A stretch of DNA of 64,000 nucleotides from the NCBI RefSeq assembly GCF_036408795.1, contig NZ_JAZGJP010000011.1, positions 19,173 through 83,172 on the forward strand, read 5' to 3'. The translations under genes and the position numbers were made by a program. This document shows, one piece after another, positions 15,785-24,423 of this stretch. Under the pieces are notes generated by a model. The model did no database searches. It saw only the letters and a program-made list of their open reading frames with translations, and was not told the DNA's origin. Position 1 is the stretch's first letter. Each line of letters begins with the position of its first letter. Origin of the DNA: Olsenella_L kribbiana. Its GTDB lineage: Bacteria > Actinomycetota > Coriobacteriia > Coriobacteriales > Atopobiaceae.

Positions 15785-18523
15785 ATGCCCCAATTTGATT
15801 CCCATTGGGAAGCGCAGGCACAGAGGAACGCTTCGAATGAGCGTGCTGCTGCCGCTTCCGCCCTGTCCGAGGTCCGCATTCCCCAGGAGCTCCGCCACAA
15901 CATGGAGCTGTTCCTGCGTCTGACGAGGCGCGTCCTCAAGGAGTACGATCCCAAGCTCTGCAGCAGCTTCGATCTTCTGCTCGAGTACATGGTCCATGCA
16001 AATGACGAAGACATCTCCGAGACAGACAAGGACGAAGCCTATACGCAGGCTGTGCGCCTCATCGACAAGCTGACGCTCGAGGAGGAGCAGTATCTGACGC
16101 GTGCCTTCGCGACGTATTTCCATCTCGCGAATATCGCTGAGGAAGACTACCGTGTGAGCTCGCTCCGTCGCCGCGAGCGTGTCGTGCCGACGGACTCTGC
16201 CGAAGACCCCGTGAACGAGATCACGGTTTCCTACCACCGCCTGATCGAAGAGGTCGGCAAGGACAAGGCAGACTCCTTCCTGAACCGTCTCGAGTTCCAC
16301 CCGGTCTTCACGGCGCACCCGACCGAGGCACGCCGCAAGGCTGTGACCGCAAAGATCCGCCGCATCGCAGACCTTCTTGCAGAGAGGCCATCTCTGGGCG
16401 GCACGGAGCTTGCGGAGAACGAGCGCCGCATGCTCCAGGAGATTGACTCGCTCTTCCGCACGTCTCCCATCGCTGCGAAGAAGCCGACGCCGGTCGAAGA
16501 GGCTGACACCATCATCGATATCTTCGATTCGACGCTCTTCGAGATGATCCCGAAGGTCTACCGCCGCTTCGATGACTGGGAGCTTGGAAGCAAGGCCGGT
16601 ACCGTGAAGCCGGTCTGCCCAGCCTTCTTCCGTCTGGGCTCCTGGATCGGGTCTGACCGCGATGGCAACCCGAATGTCACGGCCAAGGTGAGCCGCAAGG
16701 TCGCAGAGAAGTTCCGCGTGCATATGCTCACGAAGCTTGCCGACGCGACGGAATATGTCGGCCGTGCGCTCACGATGGAAGGCGGCTCGACGAAGCCCTC
16801 TGCAGCGCTTCAGAATCTCTGGAGCCACCAGCTCGAGATGAACGAAGAGCTCTGCAACCGTGTGATGCTGATCTCTGTCTCGGAGCTCCACCGTGCTGTC
16901 ATGCTCGTCATGGCAGAGCGCCTGCGTGCAACGATTGCCCGCACGGCAGACCTCATGTATGCAGATGCAGATGAGTTCCTGGGAGACCTGCGCGTCGTGC
17001 AGGACTCGCTTGTCGAGGCAGGCGCTGTCCGTGAGGCATATGGCCTTCTCCAGACGCTCATCTGGCAGACCGAGACCTTCGGCTTCAACATGGTGCAGAT
17101 GGAGTTCCGCCAGCACTCGGTCGTGCACTCCCGCGCCCTTGCCGACCTCAAGGAGCATGGCCGCACAGGCCAGCTGCAGCCGATGACGCGCGAAGTCGTG
17201 GACACGTTCCGCGCTATCGGTGCCATCCAGCGCAAGAACGGCGTCGAGGCTGCACGCCGCTACATCATCTCGTTCACGAAGAGCGCCCAGAACGTGGCAG
17301 ATGTCTATGAGCTGGCACGCCTCTCCTTCGCCCATGAGAAGGACGTCCCGACGCTCGATGTGATTCCGCTCTTCGAGCAGGTCGAGGACCTCGAGAACGC
17401 CGTCACGACGCTCTCCCAGATCATCGAGCTCCCCGACGTGAAGAAGCGCCTTGCCCAGACGAACCGCCGTCTCGAGGTCATGCTCGGCTACTCCGACTCC
17501 TCGAAGGATGCAGGCCCGACTTCGGCTACCCTCGTGCTCCACAAGGCACAGAAGGAGATTGCCGACTGGGCCCAGGCCAACAACATCGACCTTGTCCTCA
17601 TGCATGGCCGTGGCGGTGCTGTCGGCCGTGGCGGCGGCCCGGCAAACCACGCTGTGCTCGCGCAGCCGAGAGGCTCTGTCAACTGCTGCTTCAAGCTCAC
17701 GGAGCAGGGCGAGGTCATCTTTGCCCGCTACGGCAATCCTGTGCTTGCCCGCCGCCATGTCGAGTCTGTCGCAGCAGCAACGCTCATGCACTCCTCGCCT
17801 GAGATCGGCAAGATCAATACGATCTACACCGAGAAGTACCACGATATGGCCGCAGAGCTCGAGAAGGAATCGCGCGAGACCTACCTCAAGCTCCTGAACC
17901 AGGATGGCTTTGCCGAGTGGTTCAGCTGTGTCACGCCGCTTGCCGAGATTGGTCTTCTGCCTATCGGCTCACGTCCTGCCAAGCGTGGCCTCGGTGCAAA
18001 GTCCTTGGACGACCTGCGCACGATCCCCTGGATCTTCAGCTGGAGCCAGGCACGCATCAACCTCGCTGCCTGGTACGGCCTGGGAAGCGCCTGCGAGGCC
18101 TTCGGGGACCTCGATGCTCTCCGCCATGCCTATGCGGAGTGGCCGCTCTTCCAGACCTTCATCGACAACATCGAGATGTCTCTTGCCAAGACCGACGAGC
18201 GCATCGCCTGGATGTACATGGGCCTCGGCAACAGGCCCGAGCTCTCCGAGATGGTCATGGACGAGCTCGCGCTCACGAAGAAGTGGGTCTTTGCCATCCT
18301 CAACGAGGATGAGCCGCTCCAGCACCGCCGCGTCCTCGGCCCGGTTGTCCGTGCACGTCTGCCGTTCGTGAATGCGCTTTCGATCATGCAGATGAAGGCG
18401 CTTGACCGCCTGAGGCGCGAGGACGAGTCCGAGAAGCTCACACCCGAGGAGAAGGAGCGCTTCATCTTCCTTATCCTCTGCACTGTCTCCGGAGTTGCCG
18501 CAGGCCTCCAGAACACCGGGTGA
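15785..18523 (+). CDS. ppc: Phosphoenolpyruvate carboxylase
   Basis: Fixes bicarbonate onto PEP to make oxaloacetate, the anaplerotic entry to aspartate and to succinate in a fermenter. The 912-residue protein is full length. The catalytic His lies in FTAHPTEARR (near 177), followed by GYSDSSKDAGPT (near 567) and HGRGGAVGRGGGP (near 606). FSWSQARINLAAWYGLG is near 754 and the canonical C-terminus QNTG is present. The ATG is preceded by GGGAGG. It follows the aspS terminator and has its own terminator, so it is a single-gene unit. Its promoter region holds an inverted AATTCT/AGAATT and two TTCTGG copies of unknown meaning. Confidence 0.96.
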   Translation: MPQFDSHWEAQAQRNASNERAAAASALSEVRIPQELRHNMELFLRLTRRVLKEYDPKLCSSFDLLLEYMVHANDEDISETDKDEAYTQAVRLIDKLTLEEEQYLTRAFATYFHLANIAEEDYRVSSLRRRERVVPTDSAEDPVNEITVSYHRLIEEVGKDKADSFLNRLEFHPVFTAHPTEARRKAVTAKIRRIADLLAERPSLGGTELAENERRMLQEIDSLFRTSPIAAKKPTPVEEADTIIDIFDSTLFEMIPKVYRRFDDWELGSKAGTVKPVCPAFFRLGSWIGSDRDGNPNVTAKVSRKVAEKFRVHMLTKLADATEYVGRALTMEGGSTKPSAALQNLWSHQLEMNEELCNRVMLISVSELHRAVMLVMAERLRATIARTADLMYADADEFLGDLRVVQDSLVEAGAVREAYGLLQTLIWQTETFGFNMVQMEFRQHSVVHSRALADLKEHGRTGQLQPMTREVVDTFRAIGAIQRKNGVEAARRYIISFTKSAQNVADVYELARLSFAHEKDVPTLDVIPLFEQVEDLENAVTTLSQIIELPDVKKRLAQTNRRLEVMLGYSDSSKDAGPTSATLVLHKAQKEIADWAQANNIDLVLMHGRGGAVGRGGGPANHAVLAQPRGSVNCCFKLTEQGEVIFARYGNPVLARRHVESVAAATLMHSSPEIGKINTIYTEKYHDMAAELEKESRETYLKLLNQDGFAEWFSCVTPLAEIGLLPIGSRPAKRGLGAKSLDDLRTIPWIFSWSQARINLAAWYGLGSACEAFGDLDALRHAYAEWPLFQTFIDNIEMSLAKTDERIAWMYMGLGNRPELSEMVMDELALTKKWVFAILNEDEPLQHRRVLGPVVRARLPFVNALSIMQMKALDRLRREDESEKLTPEEKERFIFLILCTVSGVAAGLQNTG

Positions 18524-18550
18524 GGTTTTCCCAGACATATACTTCATCAG

Positions 18551-18581
18551 CGCTCCTCTTCCTCCGGGAAGGGGAGCGTTT
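18551..18581 (+). terminator. Intrinsic terminator of ppc
   Basis: Stem CGCTCCTCTTCC (18551-18562) with GGAAGGGGAGCG (18567-18578), TCCG loop, then TTT. Confidence 0.8.
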
Positions 18582-18656
18582 CCTTATGCGCCATGCCTGC
18601 CAGCACGCAAGAAGACGATGCCCGAGGATGAACGAGAGCATGGCTGCCAGCATGTG

Positions 18657-19085
18657 CTATCTCTCAGCCATCCTGATGCCCAGGATCGCTCCTATGAAGA
18701 CGGGAGCAAAGCGCAGGAGCACCTGCATATACCCCATGAAGGCCACGAGCAGCTCGTATGCCATCGCTGTCCCGAACGCTATGACCGCACCGAGGCAGAC
18801 GATATAGACGGCAACCAGGAGCAGGCAGACGGTCTTGGCTGCATGGAGCGTTGATGCTTTGGCTGCGATGCGTGCATGGAGATGGCTTGCAAGGAAGAAT
18901 GCAGCCGACCCCAGCATCACAGGCTCGATGAGGTAGCGATACAGAGCATCGGGAAAGGCGTTGTACGTGTATGCTGCCTGGCCGGCAAAGAAGAACCAGT
19001 AGACAATTGAGGCAGCTGTCGAGATGAGCATGACTGTCAGGGATAGAGCATCGCGTCTGTCGAAGGTGCGTATCTGTGGCCTCAT
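18657..19085 (-). CDS. Small polytopic membrane protein, unknown function
   Basis: A 142-residue protein with four hydrophobic segments: LTVMLISTAASIVYWFFFAG, then YLIEPVMLGSAAFFLASHL, then VCLLLVAVYIVCLGAVIAF and LLRFAPVFIGAILGIRM, and a basic N-terminus. The start at 19085 is preferred because AGGAGG lies six bases upstream; an ATG seven codons earlier has no such site. It is convergent with ppc and has no partner gene. No family is recognised. Confidence 0.72.
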   Translation of the reverse strand: MRPQIRTFDRRDALSLTVMLISTAASIVYWFFFAGQAAYTYNAFPDALYRYLIEPVMLGSAAFFLASHLHARIAAKASTLHAAKTVCLLLVAVYIVCLGAVIAFGTAMAYELLVAFMGYMQVLLRFAPVFIGAILGIRMAER

Positions 19086-19106
19086 GGCTGTCCTCCTTTT
19101 CTGCAA

Positions 19107-19584
19107 GGGCTGGGGGCTGATAAGGCAGGCGTCTGAGCTCCTTTGGAAAAGATGTCCTCTATCTCTGGGCAGCCATTGATGGCTTCCGCCGGAGCTGCTG
19201 TCTAAGCTGAGTTTGGAATCATTTCAGCCTGGCAGCTCGATCCATCGGAGAACGCAAGAATTCGTCGGCAAGCGAAGCCGCGCCTTCCGCTGTGCCACCT
19301 TCTTGCCGGGAAGCTGTCCTGCATCTTCGCTGGACCTGAGGCATATGGCCAGAAATGTTCCGGATGTCTATGCGTGCGTCCTCCAGGGCGCACCTGCAAC
19401 GTGTGGGTGCGCCCTGGAGAGGTGGCCAAAAAGGAAAGAATTTTTCTGCCTGCGGCATATTCTGGCAGGCAGACGGTCATATTTGGCCTCATGGAGTGGC
19501 CCATCTGGCAGGATATGTGGCTTATTGGAGCAAAAAAGTTCGACCAATCTCACAATTTATCCCTTCCAGATGAGTTTGCAGCGG
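19107..19584. other. Gene-free region with nested inverted repeats upstream of feoA
   Basis: No believable gene is present. A 14-base-pair perfect stem CTCCAGGGCGCACC/GGTGCGCCCTGGAG occupies 19381-19419. Beyond it, GGCCAAA (19424-19430) and TTTGGCC (19482-19488) enclose a second hairpin TCTGCCTGC/GCAGGCAGA (19445-19473). GGCAGGCAGACGGT inside it also occurs at 13548. This could be a small non-autonomous repeat or a regulatory RNA. Confidence 0.45.
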
Positions 19585-19590
19585 TATACT
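19585..19590 (+). promoter_or_regulatory. Probable -10 box of the feoA-feoA-feoB operon
   Basis: TATACT lies about 80 bases before the first feoA start. A poor TTCCAG stands 15 bases upstream as the only -35 candidate, so the promoter may depend on an activator or an extended -10. Confidence 0.35.
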
Positions 19591-19668
19591 CTTTGCGTAA
19601 ATCAACTCCGTATAACTTTGGGGACCGCAGGACCAGACTCATCCTGCTGCGACCAAGAAAGGACACGC

Positions 19669-19947
19669 ATGGAGGTAGATATGGCACGGATAGGTGCAGG
19701 CCAGAACATGGCATCCCATGTCTCCGCGGCAAACCTGCCGCTGTCCATGGTGGAAGCGGGACAGACGGCCGTGGTTTCCAAGGTCCGTGGCTCGAAGGAG
19801 CTCAGGCAGCATCTTGCTGAGATGGGCTTCATCGAGGGAGCTGAAGTCAAGGTCGTGAGCCGCGTGAACGGCGACTGCATCGTCTCTGTCAAGGGTGCGA
19901 CGTTCGGCCTCAACAGGACGATGACATCACACATCTCTGTGTATTAA
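19669..19947 (+). CDS. feoA: FeoA-domain protein (first copy)
   Basis: Small cytoplasmic SH3-like protein that assists FeoB in ferrous iron uptake. The domain starts around PLSMVEAGQTAVVSKVRGSK and continues with RQHLAEMGFIEGAEVKVVSR and GATFGLNRTMTSHISVY, all normal FeoA features, with a short extra N-terminus. Two starts are possible: ATG 19669 with AAAGGA upstream, or ATG 19681 with GGAGGT four bases before. It lies 41 bases before a second feoA and heads the operon. Duplicate feoA genes are common in anaerobes; the two copies here are quite different in sequence. Confidence 0.88.
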   Translation: MEVDMARIGAGQNMASHVSAANLPLSMVEAGQTAVVSKVRGSKELRQHLAEMGFIEGAEVKVVSRVNGDCIVSVKGATFGLNRTMTSHISVY

Positions 19948-19988
19948 GGGCAGCAGGATTTTTTCTGCAGCTTGATGGAAGGAGCATA

Positions 19989-20231
19989 ATGCCAACTCTG
20001 AGAGACGTGAAGGTAGGGCAGAGCGCAACGGTCGCGAAGCTCACGGGCACGGGCGCAATCAAGCGCCGCATCATGGACATGGGCCTCACCAAGGGCACCG
20101 ATGTCTATGTGAAGAAGGTGGCACCTCTCGGCGACCCGATCGAGCTCACCGTGCGTGGCTACGAGCTTTCCGTCCGCAAGGACGAGGCTGCCTGCGTCGA
20201 GGTCAAGGACGTCGCAGACGGAGAGCGCTAG
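19989..20231 (+). CDS. feoA: FeoA-domain protein (second copy)
   Basis: An 80-residue FeoA protein covering the domain exactly: LRDVKVGQSATVAKLTGTGA, then IKRRIMDMGLTKGTDVYVKK, then PIELTVRGYELSVRKDEA. The MGLTKG and PLGDP segments are family hallmarks. AAGGAG lies just before the ATG. It sits 41 bases after the first feoA and 126 bases before feoB; two operator-like motifs in that last gap suggest feoB also has its own iron-controlled promoter. Confidence 0.93.
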   Translation: MPTLRDVKVGQSATVAKLTGTGAIKRRIMDMGLTKGTDVYVKKVAPLGDPIELTVRGYELSVRKDEAACVEVKDVADGER

Positions 20232-20261
20232 GGGGAGACCCCCTTTTTATTTGCCCAACAA

Positions 20262-20278
20262 GTAAGCCATAACTAACA
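20262..20278 (+). promoter_or_regulatory. Putative iron-regulator operator 1, upstream of feoB
   Basis: GTAA-GCCATAA-CTAACA. The pattern RGTAR-N7-CTAACA recurs at 20294, 25488 and 27683 and, more weakly, at 25523, always ahead of iron-related genes. Confidence 0.55.
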
Positions 20279-20293
20279 ATTGTTTCCAACAAA

Positions 20294-20310
20294 GTAGCAT
20301 TTGGCTAACA
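20294..20310 (+). promoter_or_regulatory. Putative iron-regulator operator 2, upstream of feoB
   Basis: GTAG-CATTTGG-CTAACA, 32 bases (about three helical turns) after operator 1 and 48 bases before the feoB ATG. Confidence 0.5.
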
Positions 20311-20357
20311 GGTGGGCACAGCGTGGCACCATATTCGCTCCACAAGGAAGGCAGGAA

Positions 20358-23027
20358 ATGGCGGATAGCATCTATATCGGTCTTGCAGGAAACCCGAACT
20401 GCGGCAAGACCACGCTCTTCAACGAGCTGACCGGATCGAACGGCTATGTCGGCAACTGGCCGGGCGTCACGGTCGAGAAGAAGATGGCAGACTGGCGAGA
20501 AGACAAGAACGTGACGTTTGTCGACCTGCCGGGCATCTACTCCCTCTCCCCGTACTCTCCTGAGGAGGTCGTCTCCCGCGACTATCTTCTCGGAGATCGT
20601 CCTGATGCCGTGATCGACCTCATCGACGTCACGAACCTCGAGCGCAACCTCTACCTCACGACCCAGGTCCTGGAGACAGGACGTCCGGTCGTCGTCGGCC
20701 TCAACATGTGCGACCTTCTGAAGGAGCGCGGCGACGTCGTCGACACGAAGAAGCTTTCCGAGATGCTCGGCGTGCCTGTGGTCGAGGTCTCCGCTCTCCA
20801 CGGCAAGAACCTCGACGAGCTCGTGAAGCAGGCCATCGCTGCAGCCAAGGCTGGCAAGGCGACTGCGGGCACGAAGTGCTTCTCTCCTGAGGTCGAAGAG
20901 GCCTTGGGCAAGATCTCGAAGACGATCGAGCGCAAGGCACAGCCTGAAGAGCTCCGCTGGTACACGATCAAGGTCTTCGAGCGCGATGCCCAGGCCATCA
21001 AGCCCCTTGGCCTCTCCAAGGCCGAGCTCGACGCCTGCGAGAAGGTCATCTCTGCACTCGAGAAGGAGCGCGACGACGACGCCGAGTCCATCATCACGTC
21101 CGACCGCTATGACTGGATCGCCGATGTGATGGCGTCCTGCGTCAAGAAGGCACCGAAGAAGCTCTCGACGTCCGAGAAGATCGACCGCATCGTCACGAAC
21201 CGCTGGCTCGGCATCCCGATCTTCGTCGCTGTCATCTGCCTTGTCTATTACATCGCAATCGGCACGGTCGGCACGGCTGCCACGGACTGGGTCAATGACC
21301 AGCTCTTCGGCGACGGCTTCTTCGTGAGCGCCGCTGGCCAGGATGCCTACGACGAGGACAACGAGGCGTGGACCGACAACCACTACGCCGACCAGATCTC
21401 TGGCTACATCGCAGCAGCTGACGCTGCAGGCGTCGACACCGATGGTGTCCAGGAGGCCATCGACGCCGAGGATCCGACAGACGAGGATGCAGTCACGATC
21501 GCTGACTTCGAGGAAGCAGCAGGTGCAGCAGGTGTCGTTGCCACGGACGTCCCGACGACGGACGAGGATGGCAACTACACCGATACCGACGGCAATGTGA
21601 TCACGACGCTCGACTCTGATGGCAACCCTGTTGCAGCTGCCGGCCAGACGGTCGATGCGATCGATGCGGTCACGCTCGCAGACTTCGAGACGGCTGTCGA
21701 CGGCATGGCAGACGAGCCCGATCCTGCCGACTACGATGGCTTCGTTCCTTCCATCCCTGACGCTGTGACGGATGCCCTCACGGCAGCCGGCGCATCCGAC
21801 GTCGTGATCTCCCTTGTGGTCGAGGGCGTCATCGGCGGCGTGGGCTCCGTCCTTGGCTTCATCCCGCAGATGTTCGTGCTCTTCGTGCTTCTCTGCTTCC
21901 TTGAGGACTGCGGCTACATGTCCCGTGTTGCCTTTGTCATGGACCGCGTCTTCCGCCGCTTCGGCCTCTCTGGCAAGTCCTTCATCCCGATGATCGTCTC
22001 CTCTGGCTGCGGCGTTCCGGGCGTCCTCTCCACGAAGACGATCGAGAACGAGAAAGACCGCCGCATGACGGCCATGCTCACGACCATGATTCCGTGCTCC
22101 GCAAAGACCCCGATCATCGCTCTTGTGATGGGCGTCCTTGCCGGCGGCTCCACGATGTGGTGGGTCGCGCCTATGTTCTACTTCATGGGCCTTGCTGCCA
22201 TCATCATCTCCGCCATCATGCTCAAGAAGACGAAGCCCTTCGCAGGCGAGCCTGCTCCCTTCGTTATGGAGCTTCCCAACTACCACTTCCCGTCCATCCG
22301 CTCCTGGTGGCTGCATGTGTGGGAGCGTGTGAGCGCCTACATCAAGAAGGCAGGCACGATCATCTTCGCCGCAGCTGTTGGCATCTGGGTGCTCTCGCGC
22401 TTCGGCTTCGCTTCCTGGGAAGGCGGCTCCGGTTCCTTCGGTTTCCTCGAGGGCATGGAAGGCGCCGGCGACGACTACATGGACTACTCGCTGCTCGCTG
22501 CTGTGGGCAACGCTCTTGGCTTCATCTTCGCGCCGCTCGGCTGCGACTACTGGCAGGCAACTGCTGCGTCCATCTCCGCCCTCATCGCAAAGGAGAACCT
22601 CGTCGGCACGTTCGGCTCGCTCTATGGCCTGGGCGATGCAACGGAGAACTCCGTCACGATGTGGAATGGCTTCGCTGCCATGTTCACCGATCCTGCTGGC
22701 GTCCTTCACGCCGGTGCCATGTGCGCCTTCGTCGCCTTCAACATGCTCGACGCTCCGTGCTTCGCAGCAATGGGCACGATCCGTTCCCAGATGAACGACC
22801 CCAAGTGGTTCTGGTTCGCAATCGGCTATGAGTGCGGCTTCGCCTGGGTTGTCGGCTGCATCATCAACCAGCTCTGGGAGCTCTTCGTTCTCGGCAACTT
22901 CGGCTTCTGGACCGTCGTCGCGTTCGTGCTTCTGGCTCTCATCCTCTATCAGCTCTTCAAGCCGATGCCGAAGTGGGACAAGGAAGAAGACAAGATCCTG
23001 ACGACGCTGGATGCAGACGTCGCCTAG
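20358..23027 (+). CDS. feoB: Ferrous iron transporter FeoB with large acidic insertion
   Basis: Membrane Fe2+ permease with an N-terminal G domain. G1 is GNPNCGKT (11-18), G3 is DLPG (56-59) and G4 is NMCD. The membrane part has the Gate regions with the conserved cysteine in SSGCGVPGVLSTK and later IPCSAKTP. The product is 889 residues, well above the usual 650-770. The excess is an Asp/Glu-rich block, about residues 315-480, right after the first membrane helix (IFVAVICLVYYIAIGTVG). It contains two similar segments, DAVTIADFEEAAGAAG and DAVTLADFETAVDGMA, and Asp-Gly loops such as DEDGNYTDTDGN. That block should face outside. Start chosen at ATG 20358 (GCAGGAA upstream). Confidence 0.95.
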   Translation: MADSIYIGLAGNPNCGKTTLFNELTGSNGYVGNWPGVTVEKKMADWREDKNVTFVDLPGIYSLSPYSPEEVVSRDYLLGDRPDAVIDLIDVTNLERNLYLTTQVLETGRPVVVGLNMCDLLKERGDVVDTKKLSEMLGVPVVEVSALHGKNLDELVKQAIAAAKAGKATAGTKCFSPEVEEALGKISKTIERKAQPEELRWYTIKVFERDAQAIKPLGLSKAELDACEKVISALEKERDDDAESIITSDRYDWIADVMASCVKKAPKKLSTSEKIDRIVTNRWLGIPIFVAVICLVYYIAIGTVGTAATDWVNDQLFGDGFFVSAAGQDAYDEDNEAWTDNHYADQISGYIAAADAAGVDTDGVQEAIDAEDPTDEDAVTIADFEEAAGAAGVVATDVPTTDEDGNYTDTDGNVITTLDSDGNPVAAAGQTVDAIDAVTLADFETAVDGMADEPDPADYDGFVPSIPDAVTDALTAAGASDVVISLVVEGVIGGVGSVLGFIPQMFVLFVLLCFLEDCGYMSRVAFVMDRVFRRFGLSGKSFIPMIVSSGCGVPGVLSTKTIENEKDRRMTAMLTTMIPCSAKTPIIALVMGVLAGGSTMWWVAPMFYFMGLAAIIISAIMLKKTKPFAGEPAPFVMELPNYHFPSIRSWWLHVWERVSAYIKKAGTIIFAAAVGIWVLSRFGFASWEGGSGSFGFLEGMEGAGDDYMDYSLLAAVGNALGFIFAPLGCDYWQATAASISALIAKENLVGTFGSLYGLGDATENSVTMWNGFAAMFTDPAGVLHAGAMCAFVAFNMLDAPCFAAMGTIRSQMNDPKWFWFAIGYECGFAWVVGCIINQLWELFVLGNFGFWTVVAFVLLALILYQLFKPMPKWDKEEDKILTTLDADVA

Positions 23028-23046
23028 TCACCGTACGTGTTTGGCA

Positions 23047-23076
23047 AAGCGCTGCCGCACCACAGCGGCAGCGCTT
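23047..23076 (+). terminator. Terminator-like hairpin after feoB
   Basis: Perfect stem AAGCGCTGCCGC (23047-23058) with GCGGCAGCGCTT (23065-23076), six-base loop, 19 bases after the stop; the T tract is short (CTGCT). Confidence 0.65.
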
Positions 23077-23099
23077 CTGCTATGTTGGGAGCACACCTT

Positions 23100-23186
23100 A
23101 TGGAACTTCTCGATGCAGTCTTTTTCGCCTCTGCGGTGAGCCTTGCCTGCGTCACGATCCGCGACCGGCTGGAAAGGAGCCTGTGA
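23100..23186 (+). CDS. Small hydrophobic ORF (28 aa) coupled to the AraC gene
   Basis: The reading frame MELLDAVFFASAVSLACVTI followed by RDRLERSL encodes one short membrane helix and a basic tail. GGGAG lies eight bases upstream of the ATG, and the stop overlaps the next start as TGATG, the classic sign of translational coupling. It may be a genuine small membrane protein or a leader peptide for the regulator. No family is recognised, and the call rests only on the frame, ribosome site and overlap. Confidence 0.45.
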   Translation: MELLDAVFFASAVSLACVTIRDRLERSL

Positions 23187-24214
23187 TGGACGATACGAAC
23201 CAGCCACGTGCCTGGAACAGCGCTCAGCCTGTCACGAGCTTCTCGCTCACGAACGAGGCACATCGTGCCGCGAGCACGGTCCACTACCAGGTCGCAGCAG
23301 ATGACGGCACGCGTGGAGAAGCGACGATCGTTGAGCTCTTCCCCGGCATCTCGCTTGTGCAGTTCGAGCTCAAGAGCAAGGTTCTGGGCGAGTTCTATGA
23401 GGTGCCAGCGCGCCTGAACCTCCATGATACGATCGATATCGTCTACATCAAGCAGGGCTCAGCTGAGTTCGACCGTGAAGACGAGCTCTCTTCCGTCGTC
23501 CAGATCGGCGAGGTCGGCATCGCTGCATCCGATGAGCGCCGTCTTGTGCTCAGGTGCCCTGTCGGCTATGTGAAAGGCTGCGCAATCGTCCTTTCACGTG
23601 CGATGCGTGCCGAGGCACGGCGTGTGCTCATGACCTTCGGGGTGGACCCCTCAGCGGTGCGCTCGCTTGCGCATGAGAAGGAGAAGCTCCATGTGGTGCC
23701 GGCTCGCCCCGAGCTCGTCGGCACGTTCGAGCTTCTGTGCTTCGGCCATGCCGAGGCATCGAAGAGCATGTACCGGCTCAAGGCGGTCGAGGCGCTCCAG
23801 CTGCTCACGAAGGCAGATCCGAAGGCTGCACAGCCCCAGGACATGGGCCACAGAAGGACGACGAGGCTCTCCCACGTCGAGCTGGCTTCAAGGGCTCAGC
23901 AGATCATGATGGGCAACCTCGCGACGCCGATTACGATCACGACCTTGGCAACGATGTGCGGTACCTCGTCGACCGTGCTCAAGGAAGCGTTCCGCGAGAC
24001 CTTCGGCCAGCCGATCTATCAGTGGTACCGTGCCTACCGCATCAAGCAGGCGGCAGAGACCCTGAAGACGACCGATCTCACGATTGCAGAGGTCGCCTCC
24101 TCGGTGGGCTATGCGAATCCCTCGAAGTTCACGAAGGCCTTCTCTGACACGATGGGGGAGACGCCCCATGCCTGGAGGAGCAGGACCTTGGCAGAAAGAG
24201 GCGTTGCAGGCTGA
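23186..24214 (+). CDS. AraC-family transcriptional regulator
   Basis: A 342-residue regulator with a C-terminal double helix-turn-helix (about 240-335): TPITITTLATMCGTSSTVLK, then FGQPIYQWYRAYRIKQAAETL and TIAEVASSVGYANPSKFTKAF. The N-terminal 220 residues are a divergent sensor region (IDIVYIKQGSAEFD resembles a cupin strand). AAAGGAG is six bases before the ATG, which overlaps the stop of the 28-residue reading frame. It lies between feoB and manA, both in the same direction. AraC proteins beside iron genes can be siderophore or iron regulators, but sugar control of manA is equally possible. Confidence 0.88.
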   Translation: MDDTNQPRAWNSAQPVTSFSLTNEAHRAASTVHYQVAADDGTRGEATIVELFPGISLVQFELKSKVLGEFYEVPARLNLHDTIDIVYIKQGSAEFDREDELSSVVQIGEVGIAASDERRLVLRCPVGYVKGCAIVLSRAMRAEARRVLMTFGVDPSAVRSLAHEKEKLHVVPARPELVGTFELLCFGHAEASKSMYRLKAVEALQLLTKADPKAAQPQDMGHRRTTRLSHVELASRAQQIMMGNLATPITITTLATMCGTSSTVLKEAFRETFGQPIYQWYRAYRIKQAAETLKTTDLTIAEVASSVGYANPSKFTKAFSDTMGETPHAWRSRTLAERGVAG

Positions 24215-24423
24215 AGGGAAGCTCCTGTCCTGCCCTCTGGAGACATAGGACATTCCGCGAGGCTGTCTGGAGACAATCCGGATAGCCTCTCCTATATGGG
24301 CATAAAAGACATGTACAGAAATAAAGAAGACATGTGCAATATGCTTGCATAGCAGCGGCAAGCCCCTTACGCTTATGCAGGCAGGATGCAGTGGCATCCA
24401 ATTGCGGAACAAGGGAGAGTCGC

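Noticed and set aside
20247..22709. An 820-codon open frame antisense to feoB
   Set aside because: Same effect: Asp/Glu/Val-rich low-complexity translation opposite a clear gene, no recognisable domain.
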